A DNA stretch of 64,000 bases from contig NZ_CP062983.1 in NCBI RefSeq assembly GCF_015500095.1, positions 1,240,001 to 1,304,000 on the forward strand, written 5' to 3'. The notes below the pieces were generated by a model. It was not told where the DNA came from and did not search any database. It saw only the letters and a list, made by a program, of their open reading frames with translations. This DNA comes from Phototrophicus methaneseepsis. Its GTDB lineage: Bacteria; Chloroflexota; Anaerolineae; Aggregatilineales; Phototrophicaceae. The position numbers and the translations under genes are program-made. Positions 28,121 through 36,818 of this stretch are shown here, piece after piece. Positions within the stretch are counted from its first letter, which is position 1, and every line of letters begins with the position of its first letter.

Positions 28121-29323
28121 TTATGGCAAGAAGTGGTCGCGCAGCAGTTCATGGATCACGGCAGCATAACGTGCTGCCCCGGCATCGCTGAAGTGCCCAT
28201 CGAATGGCAGATTGTACCAACTACGGATGGTTTCCTCCGTAGGCTCATCGTCACCGAGCATGAGCGGGGCTGTCTCGACGATGCGCAAATCGGGATAATC
28301 TTCCAGGAAGTCCGGCATGGGGGTATCGTAGACGCCGTTGAGCAATTCCATATGAGTAGGGATGTGCAGCAGCAGTGTATTGGGCTGTGATGATAGCAGC
28401 CAGCCGATTTCATACCGGCTTTTCTCCATCGCGATCGTGTCATTCGGGTAGAGGCGCAGTTGATCTGTCGTGCGGGAAAGGCGCGGTACCAGGCCAAAGC
28501 GCCAGCCAATCGTCGCTGCGAACAGCTCGGGGTACAGGCCAAACCAGGGTCGGCGGGCAATATCGCTTGCATAGAGGTCCTGCCGGAGCTGCTCAAGCGT
28601 GTTGCCTTCCGCCACGACATACTGTGGCAAAATCAACACCCCATAGACGCACCAGGGATTATCAATCGAGACGGGTTCTTTGTAGCAGGTCAGGTGCAGG
28701 TCGTAGCTGCGGCCTCCCCACTCGACCTGTGCCACGCCTTCCCACAAGAAGCGGCGGCGCAGATCATCGCTGATGAAACCAGCCAGCACCATATCCGGCT
28801 CGTAGGCCTCAGCGCGGGATAAATATACATCGTCGAACTGCTCAGCGCCGATTGCTTCAAGGCCGAAGTTCATCACCGTGATTTGTTCAACGCTCAAGGC
28901 TGCTTTCAGGTCGTCGTCCTCATCTAATAAGGATTGTAGGACGCCTGCCCAGGGATTGTCGTTAAACACGCCCGCCGTAAATGAATCACCAATCAGGGCG
29001 ATGCGATAATCACCTTCGGGCTTCTCTGTAGTCACATCTCGCGTGCCGACCATACCCTGATTATTGGTGATAACGTTGGTGGCGTACACGCTAACGTCGG
29101 GCGGCTCAGTCTGCGTATAGCGCACATTGGCATCCGCCGGGTAGCGATAACCAGCCTCAGCGTTGTACAGGTGCAGGGGTTGGTCCGTCCACCAGATCGT
29201 ATAAGGTTCGTAGTTGTTGCTCAGGTGAATATAGGTGATGACCCGATAGCCGACTTCCAGGACAAGATAGGTCATCAACATGGAAGCGACGACGATCAGG
29301 CTGTTCACGAGGATTTTTTTCAT
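28121..29323 (-). CDS. Membrane-anchored SGNH/GDSL-family hydrolase-like protein
   Basis: 400 residues with one N-terminal membrane anchor (LVNSLIVVASMLMTYLVLEV). The block I motif GDSFTAG gives the catalytic Ser114, and the C-terminal block V is present as DGHFSDAGAARYA with the Asp-x-x-His order DGHF. These suit an esterase/acyltransferase of the SGNH fold facing outwards, as in the AlgJ/AlgX or DltD-like sugar O-acetylation proteins, though no specific subfamily can be assigned. It stands alone between recF and a histidine kinase gene. Confidence 0.72.
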   Translation of the reverse strand: MKKILVNSLIVVASMLMTYLVLEVGYRVITYIHLSNNYEPYTIWWTDQPLHLYNAEAGYRYPADANVRYTQTEPPDVSVYATNVITNNQGMVGTRDVTTEKPEGDYRIALIGDSFTAGVFNDNPWAGVLQSLLDEDDDLKAALSVEQITVMNFGLEAIGAEQFDDVYLSRAEAYEPDMVLAGFISDDLRRRFLWEGVAQVEWGGRSYDLHLTCYKEPVSIDNPWCVYGVLILPQYVVAEGNTLEQLRQDLYASDIARRPWFGLYPELFAATIGWRFGLVPRLSRTTDQLRLYPNDTIAMEKSRYEIGWLLSSQPNTLLLHIPTHMELLNGVYDTPMPDFLEDYPDLRIVETAPLMLGDDEPTEETIRSWYNLPFDGHFSDAGAARYAAVIHELLRDHFLP

Positions 29324-29604
29324 CTGAGAACCATTTCATAAGAATCGCTGCAACGGTCACATTTCCAATAGATTTTATTCTACTGGCATAGTTACCGACA
29401 TCTGGCACTGCGCGCTCATTATAGTGTGCTATGAATGAGACGTAAGCCCGGATTCTCGCTGATGAAATGGCCTATTTTCTTGATGAAGCGCGGAGAGGCA
29501 TTGCGTTTGAAGGGTTTTGATATTTTTGTGTTGGCTTGGCGTAGCTTACCTACGTGTCTTCATGAACACACGCCAAGCCTAAGTATCATCACTTTTCGTC
29601 GTGA
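29324..29604. other. Intergenic, nothing coding
   Basis: No supported gene is seen. The inverted sequence GGCTTGGCGTAGC / CACGCCAAGCCT at about 29533-29580 gives an imperfect hairpin that may end the leftward histidine-kinase transcript; it has no strong T run. Confidence 0.35.
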
Positions 29605-30759
29605 CTAAGGTCGTGGCTTTGTGCCTGCGGCTTTGTGTACTGGCCTGGGTAAGCGGATCGTCACGATTGTGCCCTGTTGGGACGTGCTGTGCAGGTCAAT
29701 TTCGCCTTTGTGCAGTTGCACAATGCGTTGGGCAATGGGCAGCCCCAGACCAAATCCGCGCGCTGTCTGGGCTTTGTCGCCTCTATAAAAGCGGCTGAAA
29801 GCATTGTCACGCTGTTCTGGCGTCATGCCCTGGCCTGTATCCTCAATGACCAGCTCATAATAAGTGTCATCATCAGTGTGAACGCTGATAGAGATCGTAT
29901 CTGCTGCCGCTGTATGTTGTATGGCGTTCTCCAATATCATACGTAGAGCCATATCTAAGTAGCGCCCATGCCCGTTAACTTCCACGCAGTCACTGCCGAG
30001 CTGCATCTCTATCATACGCTTCCTGGAACGATAATAATGCGTTTGGAGCGTATTCAATAAACGAGAGAGGCTGACAGATTCGGTGTCGAGAGCCGTCATT
30101 GAATCCAGTTCAGCCATGAGCAGCATCTTATCTAGCAGTTGGGTGATATGGTCGATTTCCTGGTCTACCACAGCCAGGTTATGCATTTTTTTGATGGGGT
30201 CGGTTTGTTTGGCGAGCATCTGCGCACAGGATGTAATGACGGAGAGCGGTGTGCGGAATTCATGAGAGGCACTGCGGATGAAGCTGGATAGGATTTGCGT
30301 TCGCTCTTGCTGGAGCCTCAGTTGGAAGCGGCGCTCTTCAAGCATCTTTATTTCTGTGATGTCGGTGAAGACGACGACAACCCCGTCGAGTGAATTCGTG
30401 TTGGATTCATGAAGCGGTCTGGCGTTGACTTTGATCCACGTAAGGGTGCCATCTGGCTTATGCACACCCATGATGACATCCTGTTGGGGGATGCTCGTAC
30501 GCAACGTTACCATAGCAGGGTGATCTTCGCCGGGGAAATCAGTCCCATCTTCGTGGATGCTGTGCCAGCGAGGGTCAATCGACGTGCGACCATAAAGCTG
30601 GTCCTCAGTTAAACCGAGCATCTCACAAGAAGCCGGATTTGCCGCGACGATTGCTCCGTCGGTATTCTGGATGACGACGCCTTCCTTCATGGCATCGATA
30701 ACAGCCTGTAAAAGATTTGTGCGATTGAGGATCAATTGATCAATCTGATTGAGGAGCAT
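29605..30759 (-). CDS. PAS-domain sensor histidine kinase
   Basis: 384 residues, without membrane segments. A PAS domain spans about 18-135 (VVIQNTDGAIVAANPASCEM start; ending VVVFTDITEIKMLEERR). It is followed by a dimerisation/phosphoacceptor helix with His166 in SASHEFRTPL and by a HATPase domain: N box ENAIQH, G1 DTGQGM and G2 GFGLGLPIAQR. It is a cytosolic sensor that would autophosphorylate on His166. No response regulator gene is adjacent, so it is an orphan kinase and its partner is unknown. The C-terminal RPVHKAAGTKPRP is a short basic tail. Confidence 0.88.
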   Translation of the reverse strand: MLLNQIDQLILNRTNLLQAVIDAMKEGVVIQNTDGAIVAANPASCEMLGLTEDQLYGRTSIDPRWHSIHEDGTDFPGEDHPAMVTLRTSIPQQDVIMGVHKPDGTLTWIKVNARPLHESNTNSLDGVVVVFTDITEIKMLEERRFQLRLQQERTQILSSFIRSASHEFRTPLSVITSCAQMLAKQTDPIKKMHNLAVVDQEIDHITQLLDKMLLMAELDSMTALDTESVSLSRLLNTLQTHYYRSRKRMIEMQLGSDCVEVNGHGRYLDMALRMILENAIQHTAAADTISISVHTDDDTYYELVIEDTGQGMTPEQRDNAFSRFYRGDKAQTARGFGLGLPIAQRIVQLHKGEIDLHSTSQQGTIVTIRLPRPVHKAAGTKPRP

Positions 30760-30994
30760 TGATATCTACAACCTCAGAATAGATAAACTTCACAACTAAA
30801 TAATATAGGGCACCCACCATAACTAATCCACAATAATCCGTATTATTGGGGATTACGTTTACGTATTTGTACGGAGTTTTCTTTGTCGCATGCGGCATGA
30901 AGGATGTAAGATAGTTTCGCTTTGAGGCATCTATAATCTTTAACTTGCTTGAAGATGATCTTGAAAACCTACACATGGAAGTGAGCATCTTTTT

Positions 30995-31849
30995 ATGAGC
31001 GATTCACCCAAATTACAACCCTTGGCAGAGCCAAGTGAACCGAAGCAGATGGTGGTTATTGCTGCCCATCATGATGACATTGAGTTTGGTCTGGCTGGCA
31101 GCATTGCGAGCTGGGTCAATGCCGGGCATACCGTAACGTATGTGATCATTACAGATGGTGGCGCGGGGAGTAACGAGCCTGGCAGCATCCGGACGGAACT
31201 GGTCGAAACGCGCCGTAAAGAACAACTCGCCGCTGCGAAGACGCTCGGTGTGGAAGATGTGCGCTTCCTGGGGTATGAAGATGGCATCCTGGAACCAACG
31301 ATGGCGCTTCGTCGTGATCTGACACGCATCCTCCGCGAAGTCAAACCTTATCGCGTGATTTGCCAGGACCCCACAACCGTCTTCGCTGGCGATGCTTATG
31401 TCAACCATCCTGACCATAGGGCGGCTGGCGAGGCTGCGATTTATGCGACCTTCCCAAGTAGCGAATCGCGCCCGATCTTCCCGGAACTCCTCGCAGAAGG
31501 CTATGAACCGCACAAAGTGAGTGAACTGTTGCTCAACCTCTCGATGCATCCGACGCACTTCGTTGATATTACAGAGACAATCGACCAGAAAATTGAATCC
31601 TTGCGCTGCCACGCCTCCCAGATTGGGGAGGGCGAAGCGGCTGATAATGGTGCCCTGAAGTGGGTGCGCATCCGCAATGCGGAAACGGGCAAGGAACTGG
31701 GCGTCGAATATGCTGAGCAGTTCCGACTGATGAAGTTTGACCAAGAGCCGCAAGAACCTGGTGTGGAAGAAGCTGCAAATGAATCCCTGGCGGATGCGAC
31801 CCCACCTGTTGAGCCAGAAGAAGCCGAAACGGCCACAGAGGAAAGCTAA
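30995..31849 (+). CDS. PIG-L / LmbE-family deacetylase
   Basis: 284 residues. The zinc site AAHHDDIEFGLAGS (first two ligands and catalytic Asp) and the later NHPDHRAAGEAA are the two signatures of this family, which removes N-acetyl groups from GlcNAc-containing small molecules. The last 45 residues are acidic and Glu/Ala/Pro-rich, probably a disordered tail. The next gene starts three bases after the stop, so the two are co-translated. Substrates in related operons include mycothiol- or bacillithiol-type precursors and glycans, but nothing here fixes it. Confidence 0.85.
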   Translation: MSDSPKLQPLAEPSEPKQMVVIAAHHDDIEFGLAGSIASWVNAGHTVTYVIITDGGAGSNEPGSIRTELVETRRKEQLAAAKTLGVEDVRFLGYEDGILEPTMALRRDLTRILREVKPYRVICQDPTTVFAGDAYVNHPDHRAAGEAAIYATFPSSESRPIFPELLAEGYEPHKVSELLLNLSMHPTHFVDITETIDQKIESLRCHASQIGEGEAADNGALKWVRIRNAETGKELGVEYAEQFRLMKFDQEPQEPGVEEAANESLADATPPVEPEEAETATEES

Positions 31850-31852
31850 TCC

Positions 31853-32680
31853 ATGTCCTATGATCCTGTGACAGAAGATTGTCCTTATGATCCTGAACAT
31901 CCGGCAACGATGCTGGAAGTCGAAATCCCAAGTGGGAATGCTATCCTCCTAGGGCGTGCGTATCTGGCAGCCGGGGCAGGCCCGCACCCGATGGCAATTT
32001 TCTTACATGGCATCCCAGGGCACGAGCAGAATATGGATATTGCCCATGCGGTACGCCGCGCTGGCTGGAATGCTGTTGTCTTCCATTATCAGGGATCATG
32101 GGGCAGCACAGGCGTTTATCGCTTCAATCATGTGCTGGCGAATGTGGAAGCTGCTCTGGCGTACTTTCGCCAGCCGGAAGTTGCCCAGACGTTCCGTACG
32201 GACCCGGCCCGAATCATCCTGATTGGGCACAGCCTGGGCGGATGGGCCACGTTGATGACCATGGCGAAGGGCCTTGTTGATACAGCGGCGGCAATTGCGC
32301 CGATCAATATGGGTATGATGGGCGAGATGCTGCGCGAAGATGAAGACATTGTGCGTCCTATGATGCAGCAGCTTTTCGCCCCGCTCGTCATCCGCTTGAA
32401 CGACGTTACAGCCGATGATCTGGTTGGCGAAATTTATGCGGCTGATGCCTGGGATTATTACCAGATGGTGCCGGAATTCATCGAGAAACGGCTGCTTTTG
32501 GTCGGTGCGGAGCGTGATGATGTGGTGCCCCCAGGGCAGCATCTGTTGCCGCTGGTGAGCCTGCTGAATAAATCGAATATGACACAGCTATCGTATCAAT
32601 CGTTACCTGCGGACCATGTCTTTTCATATCAGCGCATTGCACTAACGCGGCTGATCGTCGATTGGCTGGGAACGCTGTAA
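31853..32680 (+). CDS. Alpha/beta hydrolase
   Basis: 275 residues of the alpha/beta hydrolase fold. The nucleophile elbow is GHSLGGW (Ser at about 126). The catalytic Asp is in GAERDDVVPP and the His in LPADHVFS near the C-terminus. The oxyanion strand FLHGIPGHEQN precedes it. No signal peptide is seen, so it is cytoplasmic. It is coupled to the LmbE-type deacetylase, which suggests a shared small-molecule substrate such as an ester or acylated amide. The specificity is unknown. Confidence 0.82.
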   Translation: MSYDPVTEDCPYDPEHPATMLEVEIPSGNAILLGRAYLAAGAGPHPMAIFLHGIPGHEQNMDIAHAVRRAGWNAVVFHYQGSWGSTGVYRFNHVLANVEAALAYFRQPEVAQTFRTDPARIILIGHSLGGWATLMTMAKGLVDTAAAIAPINMGMMGEMLREDEDIVRPMMQQLFAPLVIRLNDVTADDLVGEIYAADAWDYYQMVPEFIEKRLLLVGAERDDVVPPGQHLLPLVSLLNKSNMTQLSYQSLPADHVFSYQRIALTRLIVDWLGTL

Positions 32681-32720
32681 ATTCATTCAGGCCATTTCGA
32701 TAAACAATGCGATAAACAAC

Positions 32721-32749
32721 AAGAGGGGTGCACTATGGGCACCCCTCTT
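32721..32749. terminator. Hairpin between convergent hydrolase and MOSC genes
   Basis: AAGAGGGGTGC and GCACCCCTCTT form a perfect 11-bp stem with a 7-base loop. T runs are modest on both sides. Its place between two convergent stops supports a bidirectional terminator. Confidence 0.7.
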
Positions 32750-32784
32750 GCTATAAACAAGCCTTTGTGGGCGAAACTCTGGCG

Positions 32785-33258
32785 TTACTCTGCTTTTTCC
32801 GCCAGGACCACCTGCACAGTATCCCCCACCTTGATGGTACCGCTTTCGACAACGCCCGCCATCACCCCGACTTTGCCTTCTACATCGTGATGATTGCGCC
32901 CTTGGACGCGTGCCAGCCAATCACAGGGTTCCCGCAAGGCGATCACTTCGACAATCGCTTGATCGCCAATTTGCAACCGTGTGCCAGCGGGCAGGGCTTC
33001 TAAATCAATACCACTGAGCGTAATCTGTTCGCCCATTTCACCGGGTGCCGTCCGCCAGCCCGTCTCGGCCAGTGCATCAAACTGCTCGCGAGAGACGATG
33101 TTCAACTGGCGCCTGGGGTTGCGCCCCGCTTTGTAATCTCCCTCGATTCCCTGCCCTGCGATGAGGTTCAGCGCTTCTGCAGGTTGGCGGTTAAATGCGT
33201 AAGGTGGTTTCTGAATTGTTTTGGCTGGTTGGTAAACCAGGCTATGTACTTCTGGCAT
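32785..33258 (-). CDS. MOSC domain-containing protein
   Basis: About 157 residues, a stand-alone MOSC domain (molybdenum cofactor sulfurase C-terminal type). The conserved Cys lies in LREPCDWLARVQG, the likely Moco sulfur or metal contact. LIAGQGIEGDYKAGRNPRRQ and GEMGEQITLSGIDLEAL are the usual surrounding motifs. ATG 33258 has AGAGAGGAC upstream; the frame stays open further to 33327 without a good start. Such small MOSC proteins are thought to handle sulfur or molybdopterin ligands; the precise role is unknown. It begins 48 bases after the stop of an unrelated lipoprotein gene. Confidence 0.85.
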   Translation of the reverse strand: MPEVHSLVYQPAKTIQKPPYAFNRQPAEALNLIAGQGIEGDYKAGRNPRRQLNIVSREQFDALAETGWRTAPGEMGEQITLSGIDLEALPAGTRLQIGDQAIVEVIALREPCDWLARVQGRNHHDVEGKVGVMAGVVESGTIKVGDTVQVVLAEKAE

Positions 33259-33305
33259 GGGACGTCCTCTCTTTTTTATCATCTCGCTTGATCGACAGGT
33301 TTGTT

Positions 33306-34550
33306 TTAGCGTACGGTGAACGTGCATGTCTCTTGCTGGAATGGGATATTCGTCCCCGGGCCGTATTGTGCATCGCCATCATTGATGGCGCGTTCCCACG
33401 TCACCTGATATTGAATCTCGTATGTGCCGGGTTCCAACGGACCATAGGGCACGTAGTAGTAGGCCACGTAGAAAGCCCCTTGCTGGCGAATATCCGTCAC
33501 GTAATTATCCGGGTTGGGCACAATCTCGTCATTCACGCGGATTTCGTGTGTCGCAGCGTCGATATGATCCTGTACCTGCTGGCGTGTCCGTGCAAACCAG
33601 GCCCAATAAATCTCTACGGATGAGCCAGATGGGACGACCGGGGCTGGAATCCCGTAGCCTTCATCATCACAGAAAGCGAAGACATCCACGCCGGATGTGG
33701 GTGTGCCTTCATTGGCAACTTCTGGCGTCGAGACGTTCGCGCCAGATTCTGTTGCATCGCTACCCGGCTGGCTCGTCAGGCTGATCTCACGGGAGCCAGT
33801 GGGGGTGGCGTTGGCGCCGGGTGTCGATGTCGCCGCGCCTTCTGCCAGGGCGGTTGCTGTGCGATTGATTGCTGTCAGGTCGATTACTGGCACCAGGGCC
33901 TGAGTCGTCGCACGTGCATCATCTTCATCCTGTTCCGTCGGCGGGACTTGCGTCGGCGGCGTTGGTGTCTGGGCACCGCTAACAGAGCGAGGTGGCGTTG
34001 GTGTGATCGTACCACCGCCGAGGATGGCGGTCGGGAGGGGTGTCCCCTGTGCAATCGCCGTCAGGTCCGTGGTTGCCTCTGGCGAAGCAAACGGCGTTGA
34101 AGTCGGCGGGATTCTGAGCAGGGAAGCCGCCAGCCAGCCTTCTGAGTTATCTTCCAGGCGCACATTGTACCAGTCACCTTCTGGGCTAACGCCCAGGAGG
34201 ATAACGCCAGTTCCGGGTGGAATTGTGTCAATGATGACGAAATTGGTGCCGGGTCCTTCGCGCACGTTGACAAGCCCCGCTGCCGAGTTGATGATACCCT
34301 GGATGGTCGGTGTTAGCGTCGGCGTTGGCGAAAGCGTCGGCGTGGGTGGCACAGGCGTGATCGTCGGTGTCTCCGTAAAGGTGGGCAATGGGGTATTGGT
34401 AATCTCTGGCGTCGCTGTAAAGCGCGGCGTTTCACTGAGCACGGGCATAAAAGTCGCCGTTGGCTCTGCTGCGATTTGTTCTTCTTCTGGCGTACAGGCT
34501 GCTAGCAACAAACTGACCAGTACACAGCCAATCACAATCTTCTTTATCAT
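33306..34550 (-). CDS. SH3-domain lipoprotein with Thr/Pro-rich linkers
   Basis: About 414 residues. The signal peptide MIKKIVIGCVLVSLLLAACT carries a lipobox with Cys19, so it is anchored outside the cell. A low-complexity Thr/Pro linker follows. Next comes a bacterial SH3-like domain (GLVNVREGPGTNFVIIDTIP, about 90-140), often used for cell-wall binding, then a second low-complexity stretch. A C-terminal beta-rich domain (about 295-414) has FARTRQQVQDHIDAA and two Cys. ATG 34550 has GAGAGG nine bases upstream, and the longer open frame to 34679 is not needed. Many surface lipoproteins of this group are built this way; the ligand is unknown. Confidence 0.8.
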   Translation of the reverse strand: MIKKIVIGCVLVSLLLAACTPEEEQIAAEPTATFMPVLSETPRFTATPEITNTPLPTFTETPTITPVPPTPTLSPTPTLTPTIQGIINSAAGLVNVREGPGTNFVIIDTIPPGTGVILLGVSPEGDWYNVRLEDNSEGWLAASLLRIPPTSTPFASPEATTDLTAIAQGTPLPTAILGGGTITPTPPRSVSGAQTPTPPTQVPPTEQDEDDARATTQALVPVIDLTAINRTATALAEGAATSTPGANATPTGSREISLTSQPGSDATESGANVSTPEVANEGTPTSGVDVFAFCDDEGYGIPAPVVPSGSSVEIYWAWFARTRQQVQDHIDAATHEIRVNDEIVPNPDNYVTDIRQQGAFYVAYYYVPYGPLEPGTYEIQYQVTWERAINDGDAQYGPGTNIPFQQETCTFTVR

Positions 34551-34814
34551 GCCAGTGTGCCTCTCGTTTGCGGAATAAGCATCTTTATGATGGACTTTTG
34601 CCGTTTTATATGGGCTTTTGCCATAAGTTCTCTTTCCATATTTTACCGTTGCTGGCTGTTTTAAGCACTTGCAAGCCATTGTATTGTGGCATACAGTCAG
34701 GCAATCGTCAGCCTGGAAACGTCCTACTATGTCTCATGGGCTGATATAATGCAGCGTCTTTGCAGTTCCTTGTGCCAGTTTATTGTAAGGCGCAGTATAG
34801 TTAGGTGCATTATA

Positions 34815-35642
34815 GTGACGAAGCATCCTGGTAAGCAAAACTTAATCGCTACAGTAAACCCTGGCATCATCATCACGCTATGGGTCATTGGTCTGCTGTT
34901 ATTGAGCGCCTGCGAGCCACAACGGGCCCATCCATCGGATGAGGTTCTGCCTTCCCCACCACCGCTCGCAGACCTGATGCAGATTACGCTGAGTGAGCCT
35001 CTGGTGCTGGCGCTGAATGAAAATGAATCGGCTGCTGTTGTCTATATGGGCGAAGGCCCTATTCGCGTTCAGGCCGCCCCTATTCTGGATTCAGAGCCGC
35101 TTGATGTGGTGCTCCTGGTGCTGGACGCGAATTTTAATCAGATCGCTTATAAAGATGGTACCAGCGAAGGCCTGGAGCAGATCGCTTATCTGCCTCTGAA
35201 AGGCCCTGCACCCTATATAATCCAGATAGATAGCTTTAATGGCTTACAGGCTGGTGAAGTCGAAGTCACCGTCTCTGAGCCGGAAGCTGATAATGATTCT
35301 CGCTCGCTTGAAGTCAACTTGCGCCAGGGTGCGACCTATCATTATGAGCTTGCTGCGTCTGCAGGAATGACTTATACGGTGACGGCACGTGCTTTGGATG
35401 AGGATCGTGATTTGCGGTTGAGCGTCTATGATGCTGAAGGTAACCTCATTTTCAACAATGACGATTTCAGCAATGATGATCATCATCGTGACGCCCAATC
35501 TTCAGAAGATGAGTCGTTAGGACCACGAGACGCACAGGTGGGCTTTTCTGTCGCGGCTGATGAATTGCTGACGATTGACGTTGGTGAATACCTGGGACGT
35601 GCAGTACAGCTCATGCTCGAGATCACGCCGACCGGGTCTTGA
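34815..35642 (+). CDS. Lipoprotein with two pre-peptidase C-terminal (PPC)-like beta domains
   Basis: About 275 residues. The hydrophobic segment VIGLLLLSACEPQ provides a lipobox Cys at about 33. The rest reads as two similar beta-sandwich segments: about 60-145 (PLDVVLLVLDANFNQIAYKD) and 155-270 (DLRLSVYDAEGNLIFNNDDF). Both match the PPC-type pattern of extracellular proteins, in which a sentence such as LSVYDxxGxxixxnDd recurs. The GTG start at 34815 is chosen for signal-peptide position and an AGG nine bases upstream; frames open further to 34686 give an unlikely leader. It is divergent from the SH3 lipoprotein and ends 42 bases before tRNA-Arg. Confidence 0.68.
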   Translation: MTKHPGKQNLIATVNPGIIITLWVIGLLLLSACEPQRAHPSDEVLPSPPPLADLMQITLSEPLVLALNENESAAVVYMGEGPIRVQAAPILDSEPLDVVLLVLDANFNQIAYKDGTSEGLEQIAYLPLKGPAPYIIQIDSFNGLQAGEVEVTVSEPEADNDSRSLEVNLRQGATYHYELAASAGMTYTVTARALDEDRDLRLSVYDAEGNLIFNNDDFSNDDHHRDAQSSEDESLGPRDAQVGFSVAADELLTIDVGEYLGRAVQLMLEITPTGS

Positions 35643-35684
35643 CTTTTATAATTCTTGCGACTATCCTACGGGCACAATTCATTT

Positions 35685-35758
35685 GTACCTGTAGCTCAGT
35701 GGATTAGAGCGATTGTCTACGGAACAATAGGTCGGGGGTTCGAATCCCTCCAGGTACG
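35685..35758 (+). tRNA. tRNA-Arg (anticodon ACG)
   Basis: A full cloverleaf is readable. The acceptor stem is GTACCTG/CAGGTAC, the D-stem GCTC/GAGC, and the anticodon stem ATTGT/ACAAT with loop CTACGGA (anticodon ACG, wobble A to be inosine). The T-arm GGGGG-TTCGAAT-CCCTC has one G-T pair. The variable loop is 5 bases. The 3' end is G then CA; the CCA is not encoded. It borders the degraded region to its right. Confidence 0.96.
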
Positions 35759-35936
35759 CACAACGGGAATACACCTGAACGATGACCAGCCAAAGCGCTG
35801 GTTTTTGTTTTGTCCACTACGCCTGCTCCCTCTTTTCCACTCGTTATCTGCTCTGATACCTGTCGCAAATATTGGAATGGTGGGAGCAATTCCAGCTGTA
35901 TAATATTCCTCTATATCTTCCTGCCGACGACAAAAT
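35759..35936. other. Intergenic sequence after tRNA-Arg
   Basis: No gene is supported. Short open frames on both strands here are shadows of the tRNA and its flank. A CCAGCCAAAGCGCTGG hairpin followed by TTTTTGTTTTG at about 35784-35812 is a good terminator candidate for the tRNA transcript. Confidence 0.45.
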
Positions 35937-36054
35937 AACCACGCCTTGCAGACGTGCAGTCACCCGAAGGGCGGGATTTGCTGGTGAGTACAGCGGCGCA
36001 AGCCCGGAAGCAAATCCCGTCGAGCACTGCTAGACGGCATGTGAAGGCGTGGTT
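35937..36054 (+). ncRNA. Strongly folded element, candidate structured RNA of unknown class
   Basis: An 11-bp perfect helix AACCACGCCTT/AAGGCGTGGTT closes a 118-base segment. Inside, CGGGATTTGC (35972-35981) pairs perfectly with GCAAATCCCG (36010-36019), GCAGT pairs with ACTGC (35956/36026), and the apical part contains a GGC-GCAA-GCC hairpin with a GNRA loop. The nested helices and GNRA loop point to an RNA rather than a DNA site. I do not recognise it as tmRNA, RNase P, SRP or 6S RNA. The strand is set by proximity and is uncertain. It could be the 5' part of the intron-like sequence that follows. Confidence 0.45.
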
Positions 36055-36099
36055 CAATTGGGGATAAGTCGGGAAGTGAGTGGGTTCTAGAGTTTTTAT

Positions 36100-36265
36100 T
36101 GTCCATGAGTTACGTACTGAACTGGAGAACGCAACATCGGTGGCCTTGAAAGGTTCAAAATCGCTGGTAAGCGGCCAACTCGAGCAACCGAATTAGCGAG
36201 AGACGTTCGACACGGGCGAGACTGAGCCAGGGATGAAACTCCTGTACACTTAACCTTCTAAGCTT
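36100..36265 (+). ncRNA. Possible group II intron domain I remnant
   Basis: The stretch has the feel of group II intron ribozyme domain I: a purine-rich run with short hairpins such as TCGCTGG-TAA-GCGGCC, the motif AACTCGAGCAACCGAATTAG, GACACGGGCGAGACTGAGCC and GGGATGAAACTCC. There is no intron-encoded reverse transcriptase nearby and no convincing domain V/VI hairpin downstream, so if it is an intron it is a truncated relic. The call rests on memory of related sequences, not an alignment. Confidence 0.28.
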
Positions 36266-36333
36266 AGTCTTTTTCATTTGTGTTTTGGACCATGTAATCT
36301 GCCAGCGCCGTATGGGCTAACGCCGTGACTTGA

Positions 36334-36423
36334 TCGATCAACGGTTGTTCGGCGTATCTCAAATGCAGCTATACGCGCAATGTTGAATACAAACCGCTCG
36401 TGTTGCGACTAGCCCATGAGTGA
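36334..36423 (+). pseudogene. Short 3' gene fragment upstream of the acidic protein
   Basis: Thirty codons with protein-like composition, including YLKCSYTRNVEYKPLVLRLA, end in a TGA that overlaps the ATG of the next small gene (ATGAGTGA). The 5' part of the frame is closed by a stop and has no start. The overlap suggests a former two-gene unit whose first gene has been lost. The family is not recognised. Confidence 0.28.
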
Positions 36424-36624
36424 TGTCTACGAACCGCCACCCATGGATTACGAGAATCTGGAATCGCCACCGGATTTCTATATGGATGATCCCTGGGAAT
36501 GCCGCTGGATTATGCTTATGATCCGGGACAGGATTTCAATGCCTTTCCACCACCGGATTATGATCTTTTTCCGATTTTGGATGATTACACACCGGATGAT
36601 CTGAAGATTAGCATAGAATTTTAG
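36416..36624 (+). pseudogene. Frameshifted small acidic Pro/Asp/Tyr-rich protein
   Basis: From ATG 36416 the frame gives a protein rich in PPP, DY and D, up to about DDPWE at 36498. It then turns into unlikely Arg/Ile/Met-rich sequence. From 36499 the frame two bases over continues the same composition (MPLDYAYDPGQDFNAF, then PPPDYDLFPILDDYTPDDLK) to a TAG at 36622. Restoring one base would give a single acidic protein of about 68 residues. The break may be real decay or a sequencing error. The function is unknown. Confidence 0.5.
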
Positions 36625-36818
36625 AGAGCTAAAAAGTTAAACCAAGTTAGTACTTGAAGACTTCTTGTAAGTGCATTCATTCTTTTCGTATCTTCTTTTG
36701 CTGTGCATTCGAAAAATTCTGTGTAAAATGCGATACAAGAGGTGGTGCTCGTGCAGTCTATCGCCAGGGCATATGTCAAAATCCTCTACATTGAATGTGA
36801 ACTTAGTTTACTGGATAA

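Noticed and set aside
34003-34578. Plus-strand Val/Gly-rich open frame of 191 codons
   Set aside because: Shadow of the Thr/Pro-rich linkers in the SH3 lipoprotein on the minus strand.
35937-36054. Twister ribozyme (because of CAAGCCCGG) or an integron attC site
   Set aside because: The rest of the twister consensus is missing, and the ends do not carry the GTTRRRY/RYYYAAC core sites of attC.
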